This document shows positions 16,474 to 25,312 of a stretch of DNA of 64,000 nt, piece by piece. Under the pieces are notes generated by a model that was not told the DNA's origin, ran no database searches, and saw nothing but the letters and a program-made list of their open reading frames with translations. Source of the DNA: JAIBJN01 sp963825255 (GTDB lineage: Bacteria > Actinomycetota > Thermoleophilia > Gaiellales > Gaiellaceae); the NCBI GenBank assembly GCA_963825255.1, contig CAWGSF010000009.1:124001-188000 (forward strand). The letters run 5' to 3'. The number at the start of each line of letters is the position of its first letter. Position 1 is the first letter of the stretch. The position numbers were made by a program, and so were the translations under genes.

Positions 16474-16647
16474 CTACTCGTCGAGTGGCTCGCCGGCACG
16501 TGGGTCATCCGGACCGCCGCGCCCGAGAAACTGGTGAACCTTCGTCTCTTCGATCTCTTCGGCCGGGTCCTCGGCCAGGAAAAGGAGTGCCCACATCAGC
16601 CAGGCCAGGGTGATCGGGAACATCACGATGAAAAGAGCTCCTATCAT
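16474..16647 (-). CDS. 57-residue single-pass membrane peptide
   Basis: A short open frame starting MIGALFIVMFPITLAWLMWA, with one hydrophobic helix (about residues 2-25). It continues into an acidic tail (AEDPAEEIEETKVHQFLGRG) and a proline-rich end. A strong ribosome-binding site, AAAGGAG, lies 8 bases before the ATG, inside the 3' end of the upstream NmrA-like gene; the gap between genes is 2 bp. The good RBS, operon position and sensible membrane topology support a real gene. Function is unknown; its position between an NAD(P)-binding protein and a GAF protein suggests a small signalling or transport accessory role. Confidence 0.62.
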   Translation of the reverse strand: MIGALFIVMFPITLAWLMWALLFLAEDPAEEIEETKVHQFLGRGGPDDPRAGEPLDE

Positions 16648-16649
16648 TG

Positions 16650-17432
16650 TCAGGCTCCTTTCCCGCTCAGGGTTCGTGCATGCCGAGCCGCGGATTGGCC
16701 GAGCCAGTCCTCGAAGCGGGTCTCGGCAAGAATGGCGTCATCGCCGGGAACGAGGGTGCGGTCGCTCAGCCTGGCTCCGAAGTAGCGCGCATCTGGATCC
16801 GCGATCACCTCGCGCGGATCGCCGCGCTCCTCGAGGCCCCTCCGGATGAGCTCGTCGAGACGGAATTGCTCTGGCCCTGCGACCTCGACGATTCCGTTCA
16901 CAGGCGGCCCGACAGCTGTTCTGGCAACCGCGGCCGCGACGTCCTCGGCGGCCATGGGCTGGATCAGAACCGGCGCGAGGCGCACGGTGGCGCCGTCGGT
17001 GGCGCCGTCCGCGATGCTCTTGACGAACTCGAAGAACTGCGTCGCGTGGACGATCGAGTAGGCGATCGGCGAACCTTCGATCAGCCTCTCTTGGGCGATC
17101 TTGCCGCGGAAGTAGCCGCTTTCGGAGAGGCGGTCGGTGCCCACGACCGACAGGGCGACGTGATGGCCGACGCCCGCTGCCGCTTCCGCCTCGAGGAGGT
17201 TGCGCGTCGACGTCTCGAAGAACGTCAGCACTGCTTCGTCATCGAAGGACGGAGAGTTCGAGACGTCGACGACGACAGCGGCGCCCGCGAGGACTTCGGC
17301 CAAGCCCTCGCCGGTGAGGGTGTTGACGCCCGAGTCGGGCGACGCCGGCACTGCTTCATGGCCGTGCTCCTGAAGCTTGTCGACGAGCTTCGAGCCGATG
17401 AGCCCGGTTCCGCCGACGACGACGATCTTCAT
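16650..17432 (-). CDS. NmrA-like NAD(P)-binding protein (atypical SDR)
   Basis: 260 residues with an N-terminal Rossmann nucleotide site: MKIVVVGGTGLIGSKLVDKL contains the GGTGLIG motif. Later motifs are VVVDVSNSPSF and GVGHHVALSVVGTDRL, with HATQFFEFV and GIVEVAGPEQFRLDEL toward the C-terminus. The arrangement matches NmrA-family or SDR-type NAD(P)H-binding proteins in actinobacteria. They lack the SDR Tyr-Lys pair and act as redox sensors or reductases. It is the first gene of a probable three-gene operon with the small membrane peptide and the GAF-domain gene. Codons here use A and T more freely than the neighbourhood, a hint of recent transfer. Confidence 0.83.
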   Translation of the reverse strand: MKIVVVGGTGLIGSKLVDKLQEHGHEAVPASPDSGVNTLTGEGLAEVLAGAAVVVDVSNSPSFDDEAVLTFFETSTRNLLEAEAAAGVGHHVALSVVGTDRLSESGYFRGKIAQERLIEGSPIAYSIVHATQFFEFVKSIADGATDGATVRLAPVLIQPMAAEDVAAAVARTAVGPPVNGIVEVAGPEQFRLDELIRRGLEERGDPREVIADPDARYFGARLSDRTLVPGDDAILAETRFEDWLGQSAARHARTLSGKGA

Positions 17433-17663
17433 GAGGACCCCTTTCGGTCAGTCGTCTCTCGAGCCGGTGCCGGCGGCATGACGCCACATCGCCATACGGC
17501 GAACCAGCGCCTCACACTCGCTACGCCGATCACGCAGCCCCGCAGGCCCGAAATCACCACTCGGCATAGGCCACCACCCAGATTAGAGACGGCCCATCCG
17601 GCTGGCAAATGGCCTTTCTCCGGAGGTCGAGAATGGGCGGGAGCGAACGTCGAGCGCGGCCGC

Positions 17664-17969
17664 TCAGACAGCTGCTTGGCGTTCCCAGAAGTACGCCTGC
17701 GCTGCCCGATGAAGGGGCCCGTCGAAGAGCGGGAGCCAGTGGCCTATGAGCGTCGACCGGACTGGATCGTTGAAGAGCGCTCTGACCGACTCGTGCGGGC
17801 TCTCGCCCTCGAACAGGAATACAACCTCGGTCTCCGACAAGAAGATGGCGTGCCGGTCGAACGCTGCCTCGAGTTGCGCGCCGCCGAGAGCCGAGTGTTC
17901 GGCGAGCAACTCCTCTGCTCGCTGACGACCGTCGGGCTTCAGGCGGGCAACGAGGACGAATCGATCCAC
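17664..17969 (-). CDS. Hypothetical protein (possible ferredoxin-like alpha-beta barrel)
   Basis: 101 residues beginning MDRFVLVARLKPDGRQRAEE and ending AAQAYFWERQAAV. The pattern of a beta strand (FVLVARL), a helix, ETEVVFLFEG, and a second helix is that of the small dimeric alpha-beta barrel proteins, but no catalytic residue is identified. It stands alone in opposite orientation to osmC, from which it is separated by 104 bp. The gap of 231 bp on the other side contains no clear feature. The protein may be an uncharacterised monooxygenase-like or stress protein; that is inference. Confidence 0.6.
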   Translation of the reverse strand: MDRFVLVARLKPDGRQRAEELLAEHSALGGAQLEAAFDRHAIFLSETEVVFLFEGESPHESVRALFNDPVRSTLIGHWLPLFDGPLHRAAQAYFWERQAAV

Positions 17970-18073
17970 GGCCGCAAGCCTACTCTCGATCTCCGCCAGC
18001 GAGCGTCGATGCGCCGGCGCCCTCCGGCCGGCTTTGACTAGAGTCGCCGGCTCACGCCGAGGGAGGGGATCGC

Positions 18074-18508
18074 ATGGCCACCGATCGACACGCAGAGGTC
18101 ACGTGGCGGGGCAGTCTGCTCGAGGGGAGTGGGATGATCGAGAGCGTCGGGAGCGGGGCGTTCGGGCCGCTCGAGGTCACGTGGGCCTCCCGCGCCGAGC
18201 AGCCGGAGGGCCGGACCAGCCCGGAGGAGCTGATCGCGGCCGCCCACGCCGCCTGCTTCTCGATGGCGCTCTCGCACGGGCTCTCGGAAGCGGGGAGCCC
18301 GCCCGAGAGGCTCGACACGGGGGCGGTCGTCACCTTCGAGCCGGGCGTGGGGATCACGAGAATCGCGCTCACCGTCCGCGGGATCGTCCCCGGCCTCGAC
18401 GCCGGCGCCTTCGCCCAGGCCGCCGAGACGGCCAAGGAGAGCTGTCCCGTGTCCACGGCTCTCGCCGGTGTGGGCGACGTGTCGGTGCAGGCGACCCTCG
18501 AGGGCTAG
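18074..18508 (+). CDS. osmC: OsmC-family peroxiredoxin
   Basis: 144 residues with both catalytic cysteines of the OsmC/Ohr fold. Cys in the HAACFSMALSHG motif and Cys in the KESCPVSTAL motif form the thiol pair that reduces organic hydroperoxides. The arginine normally supporting the peroxide site is represented in the N-terminal half. The order and motif spelling place it with OsmC proper rather than with Ohr. GAGGGAGGGG lies about 8 bases before the ATG and is a good ribosome-binding site. The neighbouring gene order gives no obvious regulator. Confidence 0.92.
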   Translation: MATDRHAEVTWRGSLLEGSGMIESVGSGAFGPLEVTWASRAEQPEGRTSPEELIAAAHAACFSMALSHGLSEAGSPPERLDTGAVVTFEPGVGITRIALTVRGIVPGLDAGAFAQAAETAKESCPVSTALAGVGDVSVQATLEG

Positions 18509-18529
18509 AAACCCTTTACGATCGCCGGG

Positions 18530-19342
18530 GTGTGGAGTAGCCCGCTCCTCTACGAGCGCCTGACCTGGCCCGAGGTGCGCCGCGCGGCGGCGGAGGAGCG
18601 CGTCTGCGTGATCCCGGTGGCGACGCTGGAGGATCACGGGCCCCACCTCCCGATCGACACGGACCTCCGCATCACCGCCGAGGTCTGCAGGCGCACGGCC
18701 GAGGCGGCGCCCGACGAGACGATCCTCCTCCCGCCCATCCCCCACGGCTACTCGCCGCATCACATGGACTTCCCCGGCCCGATCACGATCGGCTGGGACA
18801 CCTTCACCCGCTACTGCAAGGACGTCGGCACCTCGCTCGCGCGCCACGGCTTCCGGCGCATGCTCTTCCTCAACGGCCACGGCTCGAACCAGAACTTCGT
18901 CGAGGCGGCGGCGCGTCTCGTCGGCGTCGAGCATCCGAACGTCCTCGCCGCGGCCGCGTTCTACCTCTCCGGCGCCCGCTCGCTCGCGCTGATCGACACG
19001 CTGCGCGAGTCGGAGCGCGGGGGAATGGCGCACGCCTGCGAGCTCGAGACGTCGATCTACCTCGCCATCGATCCGGATGCCGTGGACATGGACAAGGCGG
19101 TGGACGAGCGCGGCTACCCGTCGGGCGAGTACGCCTTCATGGACTGGTCCGACGGCCCACTCGCCGTCATGCCGTGGTGGTCGTCGTTCTCGCGCACGGG
19201 CGTCCAGGGTGACGCGACGAAGGCGACCGCCGAGAAGGGCGCCGCCCTCCTCGACGCCGCCGTGGAGGAGTGCGCCGGTTTCGTCCGCGAGCTCCTGGCC
19301 ATGCCGCTGCCCAGCCGCCGCGAGCCCGCGGAGACGCCGTGA
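18530..19342 (+). CDS. Creatininase-family amidohydrolase
   Basis: 270 residues. The metal-binding signatures are visible: EDHGPHLPIDTD (Glu/His/Asp ligands), FLNGHGSNQNF, and MAHACELETS with the distal Glu. The family includes creatinine amidohydrolases, mycofactocin MftE and formamide hydrolases in riboflavin-type pathways; sequence motifs do not identify which substrate is used here. A TACGAT box 9 bases before the GTG start suggests initiation close to the start codon. The stop TGA is the first element of a two-copy structured repeat that separates it from the C45 acyltransferase gene, likely in the same transcript. Confidence 0.87.
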   Translation: MWSSPLLYERLTWPEVRRAAAEERVCVIPVATLEDHGPHLPIDTDLRITAEVCRRTAEAAPDETILLPPIPHGYSPHHMDFPGPITIGWDTFTRYCKDVGTSLARHGFRRMLFLNGHGSNQNFVEAAARLVGVEHPNVLAAAAFYLSGARSLALIDTLRESERGGMAHACELETSIYLAIDPDAVDMDKAVDERGYPSGEYAFMDWSDGPLAVMPWWSSFSRTGVQGDATKATAEKGAALLDAAVEECAGFVRELLAMPLPSRREPAETP

Positions 19343-19480
19343 CCGTCGCTCGCCTCCGGCTCGCTCCCGTGGGGGAAACCAGGCTTCCCCCACGAGCCCC
19401 CTTCGTCGATCCTGTGAGGGAACCTCCCGGTTCCCTCACACACCCTCCCCACGGTCACGGGCCGGAGACCGGCCCGTGAC
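19340..19480 (+). repeat. Multi-hairpin intergenic repeat, copy A, overlapping the next start codon
   Basis: Begins at the creatininase stop (TGACCGTC). It contains hairpin 1 (GTGGGGGAA / TTCCCCCAC), hairpin 2 (TGTGAGGGAACC / GGTTCCCTCACA), the box CCCTCCCCAC and a final 12 bp hairpin. The arms of the last, GTCACGGGCCGG (19454-19465) and CCGGCCCGTGAC (19469-19480), enclose the GTG start of the next gene. No ribosome-binding site lies upstream of that start. Copy B is at 25.2 kb. Confidence 0.87.
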
Positions 19481-20492
19481 GCCCCCGCCGATCCCGCTCG
19501 TCAAGGCCGCGGGCTCGCACGCCGAGGTCGGCCGCCAGATCGGCGCCGCGACCGCCGACGAGATGCGGCGGATGGTCGGCGAGCCCCTTCCGGATCCCGC
19601 GCTCGTCTCCCGCTACCGGGCGGTGACCCTCGAGCACGTCCCCTGGATCGTGGAGGAGCTCGACGCCGCTGCAGAGGGAGCAGGCGTCGATCCGCAGGCA
19701 TTCTTCGCCGCCGCGATCGAGGAGCTCGCGCCGGTCGAGGCTCCGACCGGCTGCAGCGACCTCGTCGTCACCGGCGCGCATACCGCCGACGGACACCTGC
19801 TCGTCGCGCACACGAACGACCTCTACGCCGAGGAAGAGGACGGGATCGTGGCGATCGAGTGGCGGGTGCCGGGCGAGCCGGTCGTCTTCTCCCTCGGAGC
19901 CGGCCCGCTGGTCAGCGTCGGCTGGAACGACGCCGGCCTCTCCGTGACGGGCAACGAGGTCTCGCCCAACGACGAGGGCGTCGGCATCCCGCGCCTGCTC
20001 CAGGTGCGCGACGTCCTCACGCGCCGGACGCTGCGAGACGCGATCGACGCCAGCCTCCACCCGGCCCGGTCGTCCGCCTACAACTGGGTGCTCGCCCACG
20101 CCGACGGGAGCGCGGCCAACGTCGAGGCCTCGGCGACCAGCTCGCGGACGGACCAGACCCGGGACGGCTTCCTGACGCACACGAACCACTACACGGACAC
20201 GGACATGAAGCCCTTCGAGCGCGAGGGCGACTACGAGAGCTCGTGTGCGCGCCTCGACAGGGCGCGCGAGCTGGCGAGTCGGCGACGGCTTCACGGTCGA
20301 GGGCCTCCGCGGATCCTCTCCGACCACGAGAACGGCGAGAACGCCATCTGCCGCCACGGCGACGGGGCCAAGGTGGTGAAGACCGTCTTCTGGTGCGTCG
20401 CCGACGTGACCGCCGGCGAGATCACGTACGGCCGCGGCAACCCGTGCGACTCGGAGGCCCAGGTCTACCGCTTCGAGCGGCCCGACCGGTGA
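19476..20492 (+). CDS. C45-family autoproteolytic acyltransferase/hydrolase
   Basis: About 338 residues resembling acyl-coenzyme A:6-aminopenicillanate acyltransferases. APTGCSDLVV contains the self-cleavage nucleophile Cys. LVAHTNDLYAEEEDGIVAIE, GLSVTGNEVSPNDEGVGIP and LTHTNHYTDTDM follow the family pattern, and ILSDHENGENAICRH is the usual C-terminal block. Between about 20275 and 20313 the frame reads RRRLHGRGPPR where the neighbouring frame gives GDGFTVEGLR, so one base has been gained and one lost in a compensating pair. The start codon GTG lies inside the stem of the upstream repeat. Related enzymes hydrolyse N-acyl amides. Confidence 0.82.
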   Translation: MTPPPIPLVKAAGSHAEVGRQIGAATADEMRRMVGEPLPDPALVSRYRAVTLEHVPWIVEELDAAAEGAGVDPQAFFAAAIEELAPVEAPTGCSDLVVTGAHTADGHLLVAHTNDLYAEEEDGIVAIEWRVPGEPVVFSLGAGPLVSVGWNDAGLSVTGNEVSPNDEGVGIPRLLQVRDVLTRRTLRDAIDASLHPARSSAYNWVLAHADGSAANVEASATSSRTDQTRDGFLTHTNHYTDTDMKPFEREGDYESSCARLDRARELASRRRLHGRGPPRILSDHENGENAICRHGDGAKVVKTVFWCVADVTAGEITYGRGNPCDSEAQVYRFERPDR

Positions 20493-21460
20493 AGGCGGCC
20501 TCGCTCTTCGGGAAGCCGCTCCCGGCGGGCGGTACGATCGGCGTCGCGGCGCCGGCGAGCCCGTACGAGAGCCGCTCCGACGTCGTTCGCTCCGTCGAGT
20601 GGTGGGAGGCGAAGGGCTACCGGGTCAAGCTGGCCGGGCACGTCTACGCGCGCGACGACTACGTCGCCGGCAGCCCGCGCGAGCCGCGCCGCCGACCTCG
20701 TCTCGCTCTTCGCCGACCCCGAGGTCGACGTCGTCCAGTGCCTCCAGGGCGGCTTCGGCTCGGCGCACATCATCCCCCACCTCGACTTCGACGCGATCGC
20801 CGCCAACCCGAAGCCGCTCCTCGGGTTCTCGGACATCACGGCGCTCCACGTCGCGATCCGCCAGCGGACCGGGCTCGCGACGTTCTACTCCAACGGCTTC
20901 CTCGGGCGTGGGCGCGCCGGAGACGAGCGAGTTCACGCGGGACCGGCTGCTCGCCGTGCTCCGCGGCGACGGCGCCGGGGAGGTCCCCGAGGAGCCCGGA
21001 CGACCCGTTCGTCCACGCGATCCGCGGCGGGAAGGCGACGGCCCCGCTCGCCGGCGGCTGCCTCTGGCTCCTGATGCAGACGATGGGGACGCCCTGGGAG
21101 ATCGACCTCGACGGCGCGATCTTCTTCTTCGAGGATACGCACCTCCCGCCCTACTACCTCGACGGCGCCCTGACCCAGCTCGGGCACGCCGGCAAACTCG
21201 CCGGCGTCCGCGGAGTCGTAGTCGGTGAGATGGTGAAGAGCGACTGGGGAGACCACCCCGCGGGGTGGCCGCGGACGCGGACCGTCGAGGACGTCCTCGA
21301 GGTTCACCTGGAGCCGCTGGGCGTCCCCGTGCTATACAAACTCCCCTTGGGACACGGAAAGCACCTCGCAGCCATCCCGCTCGGCGTCGCCGCGACGCTC
21401 GACGCAGACGCGAGGACGCTCACCATCGAGCAATCCGGCCTGGCGACGGAGAAGGAGTGA
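20489..21460 (+). CDS. LD-carboxypeptidase, S66 family, with three frameshifts
   Basis: LdcA/MccF-like serine peptidase reconstructed across three frames. The start GTG overlaps the C45 stop (GTGA). The Ser nucleophile is in LLGFSDITALH, the Glu is in PWEID, and the His is in LGHGKHLAAIPLGV, giving the Ser-Glu-His triad. Single extra bases near 20688, 20908 and 20996 disrupt the frame; removing one base at each restores a continuous S66 sequence. The family cleaves the L,D-bond of murein tetrapeptides or other amide substrates such as microcin C7. Three intact catalytic residues argue that the gene is functional and the shifts are errors. Confidence 0.82.
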   Translation: MKAASLFGKPLPAGGTIGVAAPASPYESRSDVVRSVEWWEAKGYRVKLAGHVYARDDYVAGSPREPRRRPRLALRRPRGRRRPVPPGRLRLGAHHPPPRLRRDRRQPEAAPRVLGHHGAPRRDPPADRARDVLLQRLPRAWARRRRASSRGTGCSPCSAATAPGRSPRSPDDPFVHAIRGGKATAPLAGGCLWLLMQTMGTPWEIDLDGAIFFFEDTHLPPYYLDGALTQLGHAGKLAGVRGVVVGEMVKSDWGDHPAGWPRTRTVEDVLEVHLEPLGVPVLYKLPLGHGKHLAAIPLGVAATLDADARTLTIEQSGLATEKE

Positions 21461-21464
21461 GGGC

Positions 21465-23195
21465 ATGAGGAAGCGGGCGTTGGTGCTGATCGCAGTCCTG
21501 GCCATGGCCGTCGGTCTCGCCGGCTGCGGCGGCGGAGGCGAGCAGCGCCTCGGAGCAGGGAACCGGGGCGAGCGAGGGCACGCCGGTGAAGAGGCGGGAT
21601 CCTCAGGGTCGGGACGATCAACTACATCGACTCGCTCAACCCGTTCAACTACATCGAGTCCCAGGCCTACCAGGGCATGCTCATGATCTTCCCGCAGCTC
21701 GTGCAGTACGCGCCCGGGGCGGACGGGCTCGTGATCGAGGGCGACTGGGCCGAGTCCTGGGAGACGTCGGCCGACGGCAAGGACTGGACCTTCCACCTGA
21801 AGCCCGGCGGGACGTGGTCCGACGACACCCCGCTGACCGCCGAGGACGCCGCCTGGACGATCAACACGACGATCAAGTACGCGAACGGCCCCACGGCCGT
21901 CGCCGCAGCGGCGCTCACCCACGTGAAGAGCGCCGAGGCGACCGACGACAACACGCTCGTCATCCACTACGCGACGCCGGTCGGCAACGTCCTCGCCCAG
22001 CTGGAGCAGTTCTTCATCCTCCCGCAGCACGTCTGGGAGCCGCTCGCGGGCCCGGACGGGAAGGGACTGAAGACCTACCACCCCGAGCAGCACCTGCCGA
22101 TCGTCTCGGCCGGCGCCTACACGCTCAAGCAGTACGAGAAGAAGGGCACGAACGTGTTCATCCCCTGGAAGGGCTACTACGGCGAGCCGTCGAACGCCGA
22201 GGCCGTCGCGCTGACGTACTTCACGAACGCCGACTCGATGATCGCGGAGCTCCAGCAGGGGAACCTCGACTGGGTCGACCAGGTCCCGTTCAACGCGGTG
22301 AACGTCCTCGAGAAGGACGACAACATCGTCGTCAACAAGGTCCCGGGCGCGGAGACGACCAACATCACGTGGAACTCGAACCCGCGCAAGCCGAAGAACC
22401 GCGAGCTCCTCGACCCGGAGGTGAAGAAGGCGCTCTCGATGTGCGTCGACCGCGAGCGGATCATCGAGGTCGTCTTCAACGGCTACGCGAGCCTCGTCGA
22501 GAGCCTTGCCGGGCACATCACGGGCGAGATGGAGAACCCGAACCTCGGGCCGCTCGAGTACGACTGCGACGCGGGCGAACAAGATGCTCGACGACCTCGG
22601 CTACACGAAGGGCTCGGACGGCATCCGCATCGCTCCCGCAACGACGGGCGAGTACGCGCAGGAAGCCCACCCGATGGAGTACGAGATCGTCACGCCGACC
22701 TCGACCGACTTCAACGTCAACCGCTCGTTCGAGATCGTCCAGGACGGGTTCGCCGACGCCGGCGTCAAGGTCACGCAGAAGGTCGGCGGCGACACCGCGG
22801 CGACGTACGCGCTCGAGACCGACGAGGACTGCGACGCCGAGAAGTCGACCGGCTACGCGAACTTCGACATCGCCATGTGGGACTGGGTCGGCTACGTCGA
22901 CCCGGACTTCATGCTCTCGGTCGTCACGAAGGACCAGTGGTGCTCGTGGAGCGACACCGGCTGGGACAACCCCGACTACGACGCGATGTACGAGAAGCAG
23001 GGCACGCTCGTCGACCCGGAGGAGCGCAAGCAGCTCGTCTGGGAGATGCAGCAGGTCATCTACGACAACTGGGTCTACACCCAGCTCACGAACCACGAGT
23101 ACATCGACGCGCACCGCGACAACTGGGCGGGGATCGAGACCGACCTGAACGCGTACTCGAAGAAGTACTGGACGTCGCCCTACATGGTGGAATAG
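21465..23195 (+). CDS. Peptide-type ABC transporter substrate-binding lipoprotein, frameshifted
   Basis: SBP family 5 (dipeptide/oligopeptide/nickel) binding protein of about 575 residues. The lipobox is in AVGLAGC at residues about 16-22. KGGILRVGT begins the mature binding domain, and DGLVIEGDWAESWE and FHLKPGGTWSDDTPLTAEDA follow. Extra bases near 21556, 21592 and 22577 interrupt it; the parts in the other frames are plainly contiguous. GAAGGAG precedes the ATG. It is the first gene of a complete importer operon with two permeases and two ATPases. A peptide or amide substrate is suggested by the nearby S66, C45 and amidohydrolase genes. Confidence 0.86.
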
Positions 23196-23232
23196 CCGGA
23201 CCGAAAACCGAGGCGGGCGGAGGGCACGAGGC

Positions 23233-24210
23233 GTGAGGTCGGCCGACTACGTCATCAAGCGCGTCTTCTTCGCGATCGTGACCGTCTTCGTCGCGATCAC
23301 GCTCAACTTCGTGCTGTTCCGCGCCGTGCCGGGCGACGCGGTCGACGCGCTCCGCTGCCGCCAGTGCAGCGCCGACTTCAAGGAGCTCCAGCGCCACGAG
23401 CTCGGCCTCGACAAGTCGAAGTGGGAGCAGTACCGGCTCTACATCACCGGGCTCGTCACGGGCGACCTCGGCAACTCGCTGCGCACCCAGAAGTCGGTCA
23501 GGAGCGAGCTCTGGGAACCGCTCAAGAACACCATCCCGATGGTCGCGCTCGGAACGCTGTTCTCGATCGTCTTCGGCACGCTCACGGGGGTCATCTCGGC
23601 CTGGCGCCGGGACACCGCGGTCGACAAGGGCGGCCTCTGGACATCGCTCGCCTTCTACTCGATGCCGCCCCAGTGGCTCGGCCTCCTCATGGTGCTCTTC
23701 GTCGCCGGAGCGGTCGGCTTACCCACCTCGGGGATCGAGACCCCGACGCTCGGGATCCTCGGAGACGCCTCGACGTGGGACGTCTGGGTCGACCGCTTCC
23801 GGCACATGATCCTGCCCGCGCTGACGCTCGGGCTCGTCCTCTACGGCGACTACGCGCTGATCGTGCGCTCGGCGATGCTCGAGACGCTCGGCGAGGACTA
23901 CGTGCTCACCGCCAGGGCGAAGGGGCTCTCGAACTGGGAGATCGTCCGCAAGCACGGCTTCCGGAACGCGCTCCTGCCCATCGTCACGCTCATCGCCCTC
24001 TCGCTCGGATTCATCATCGGGGGCGCGATCACGATCGAGTACGTCTTCTCCTACCCCGGCCTCGGGCTCGAGACCGTCGAGGCGATCGACCAGCGTGACT
24101 GGCCGCTGCTCCAGGCGATCTTCCTGCTCCTCACCTTCTCGGTGATCTTCTTCAACCTGGTCGCCGACCTCCTCTACGTGAAGCTCGACCCGAGGGTGGT
24201 CGAGGCATGA
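23233..24210 (+). CDS. Peptide-type ABC permease, DppB-like
   Basis: 325 residues, six predicted transmembrane helices. The EAA loop motif lies in DYVLTARAKGLSNWEIVRKH before NALLPIVTLIALSLGFIIGG, as in DppB/OppB permeases. YVIKRVFFAIVTVFVAITLN is the long first TM helix. The frame is intact although flanked by frameshifted neighbours. GTG start; the stop overlaps the next permease start (ATGA). A short 37 bp gap separates it from the binding-protein gene. Confidence 0.92.
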   Translation: MRSADYVIKRVFFAIVTVFVAITLNFVLFRAVPGDAVDALRCRQCSADFKELQRHELGLDKSKWEQYRLYITGLVTGDLGNSLRTQKSVRSELWEPLKNTIPMVALGTLFSIVFGTLTGVISAWRRDTAVDKGGLWTSLAFYSMPPQWLGLLMVLFVAGAVGLPTSGIETPTLGILGDASTWDVWVDRFRHMILPALTLGLVLYGDYALIVRSAMLETLGEDYVLTARAKGLSNWEIVRKHGFRNALLPIVTLIALSLGFIIGGAITIEYVFSYPGLGLETVEAIDQRDWPLLQAIFLLLTFSVIFFNLVADLLYVKLDPRVVEA

Positions 24211-25180
24211 CCTCCCTCCCCCCGACCGCGTTCGACGAGCAGGCGGCGGTCGCCGATATCGCAGGCATCGAGCCTCGAGGGCGGCTCGGCTTTCTCCGCT
24301 CCGCTGCCCTGCGGAAGCCGTCGATGCTCTTCGGCCTCGGCGTCCTCGTCTTCTTCGTCCTCGTCGCGGTCTTCGCGCCGCTCCTCGAGCCGTACGACCC
24401 CCGGGAGAAGACCGGGGCCGTCTACGAGCCGCCGTCGAGCGTCCACTGGCTCGGCACGGACGACGGCGGGGCCGACATGCTCTCGCTCGTCATCGCCGGC
24501 TCGCGGGTGTCGCTGATCGTCGGCTTCGCGGCCGCGCTCGTCGCGATGCTCATCGGCGGGACGATCGGGCTCTGGTCCGGGCTTCTACGGGGGCAAGAGC
24601 GACACGATTCTCATGCGCATCACCGACTACGTCCTCGTCATCCCGGACATCCCGCTGATGATCATCGTCGCCGCCCTCTTCGGCCGCAGCCTCACGAACA
24701 TCATCCTCATCATCGGGATCATCTACTGGACGAGCACGGCGCGGCTCATCCGCGCGCAGACGAAGAGCGTCCGCGAGCGGGCCTACGTCACGCGCGCGCG
24801 CGCGCTCGGCGCGGGCAACCAGCGGCTGATCGGCAAGCACGTGCTCCCGCAGGTGCTGCCGCTCCTCATCGCCAACACCGTCCTCACGGTCGCGATCGCG
24901 ATCTTCGCCGAGACGTACATCACGTTCCTGGGGCTCGGCGACCCTGCCCTCATCTCGCTGGGGGAGGCTGATCGAGAACGCGTTCACGGGCGACGCCGTC
25001 CTCAACGACGCCTGGTGGGCGATCGTCCCGCCGGGCGTGTGCGTCACGCTCGTCATCCTCGCCTGCACGATGATCGGGATGGCCATGGAGGACGCGCTGA
25101 ATCCGCGGCTCCGCGTCGGGCACCTGTCGGTGCGCCGCTTCCGGCTGCGGCCGCTGAAGGGAGCGCTGGAGTCGGAATGA
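24207..25180 (+). CDS. Peptide-type ABC permease, DppC-like, two frameshifts
   Basis: About 324 residues. An N-terminal cytoplasmic leader and TM helix (PSMLFGLGVLVFFVLVAVFA) are followed by HWLGTDDGGADMLSLVIAGS. The EAA region lies in ERAYVTRARALGAGNQRLIG and is followed by VLPQVLPLLIANTVLT. One extra G near 24585 (after GLWSG) and one near 24958 (after ALISLG) shift the frame; without them the protein continues to the expected DALNPRLR ending. The ATG overlaps the DppB-like stop. The stop TGA begins the second copy of the multi-hairpin repeat. Confidence 0.85.
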
Positions 25181-25312
25181 CCGTCCTTCGCCTTCGGCTT
25201 CGGCCCGTGGGGGAAACCATGTTTCCTCCACGAGCCCCCTTCTTTGAGACTGTGAGGGAACCTCCCGGTTCCCTCGCGCGCCCTCCCCACACTTATGGGC
25301 GCGTGCGCCCAT
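25178..25312 (+). repeat. Multi-hairpin intergenic repeat, copy B, overlapping the next start codon
   Basis: Starts at the DppC-like stop with TGACCGTC, then carries hairpin 1 (GTGGGGGAAAC / GTTTCCTCCAC), hairpin 2 (GAGGGAACC / GGTTCCCTC) and the CCCTCCCCAC box. The last hairpin has arms ATGGGCGC (25295-25302) and GCGCCCAT (25305-25312) around GT; its 3' arm includes the ATG start of the ABC ATPase. It differs from copy A in terminal-hairpin sequence but keeps the pairing and the start-codon position. Confidence 0.87.

Noticed and set aside
19114..19458. Minus-strand small proteins with EGTGRFPH and GGSWGKPGFPHG
   Set aside because: They derive from the two-copy hairpin repeat and are probably not translated.
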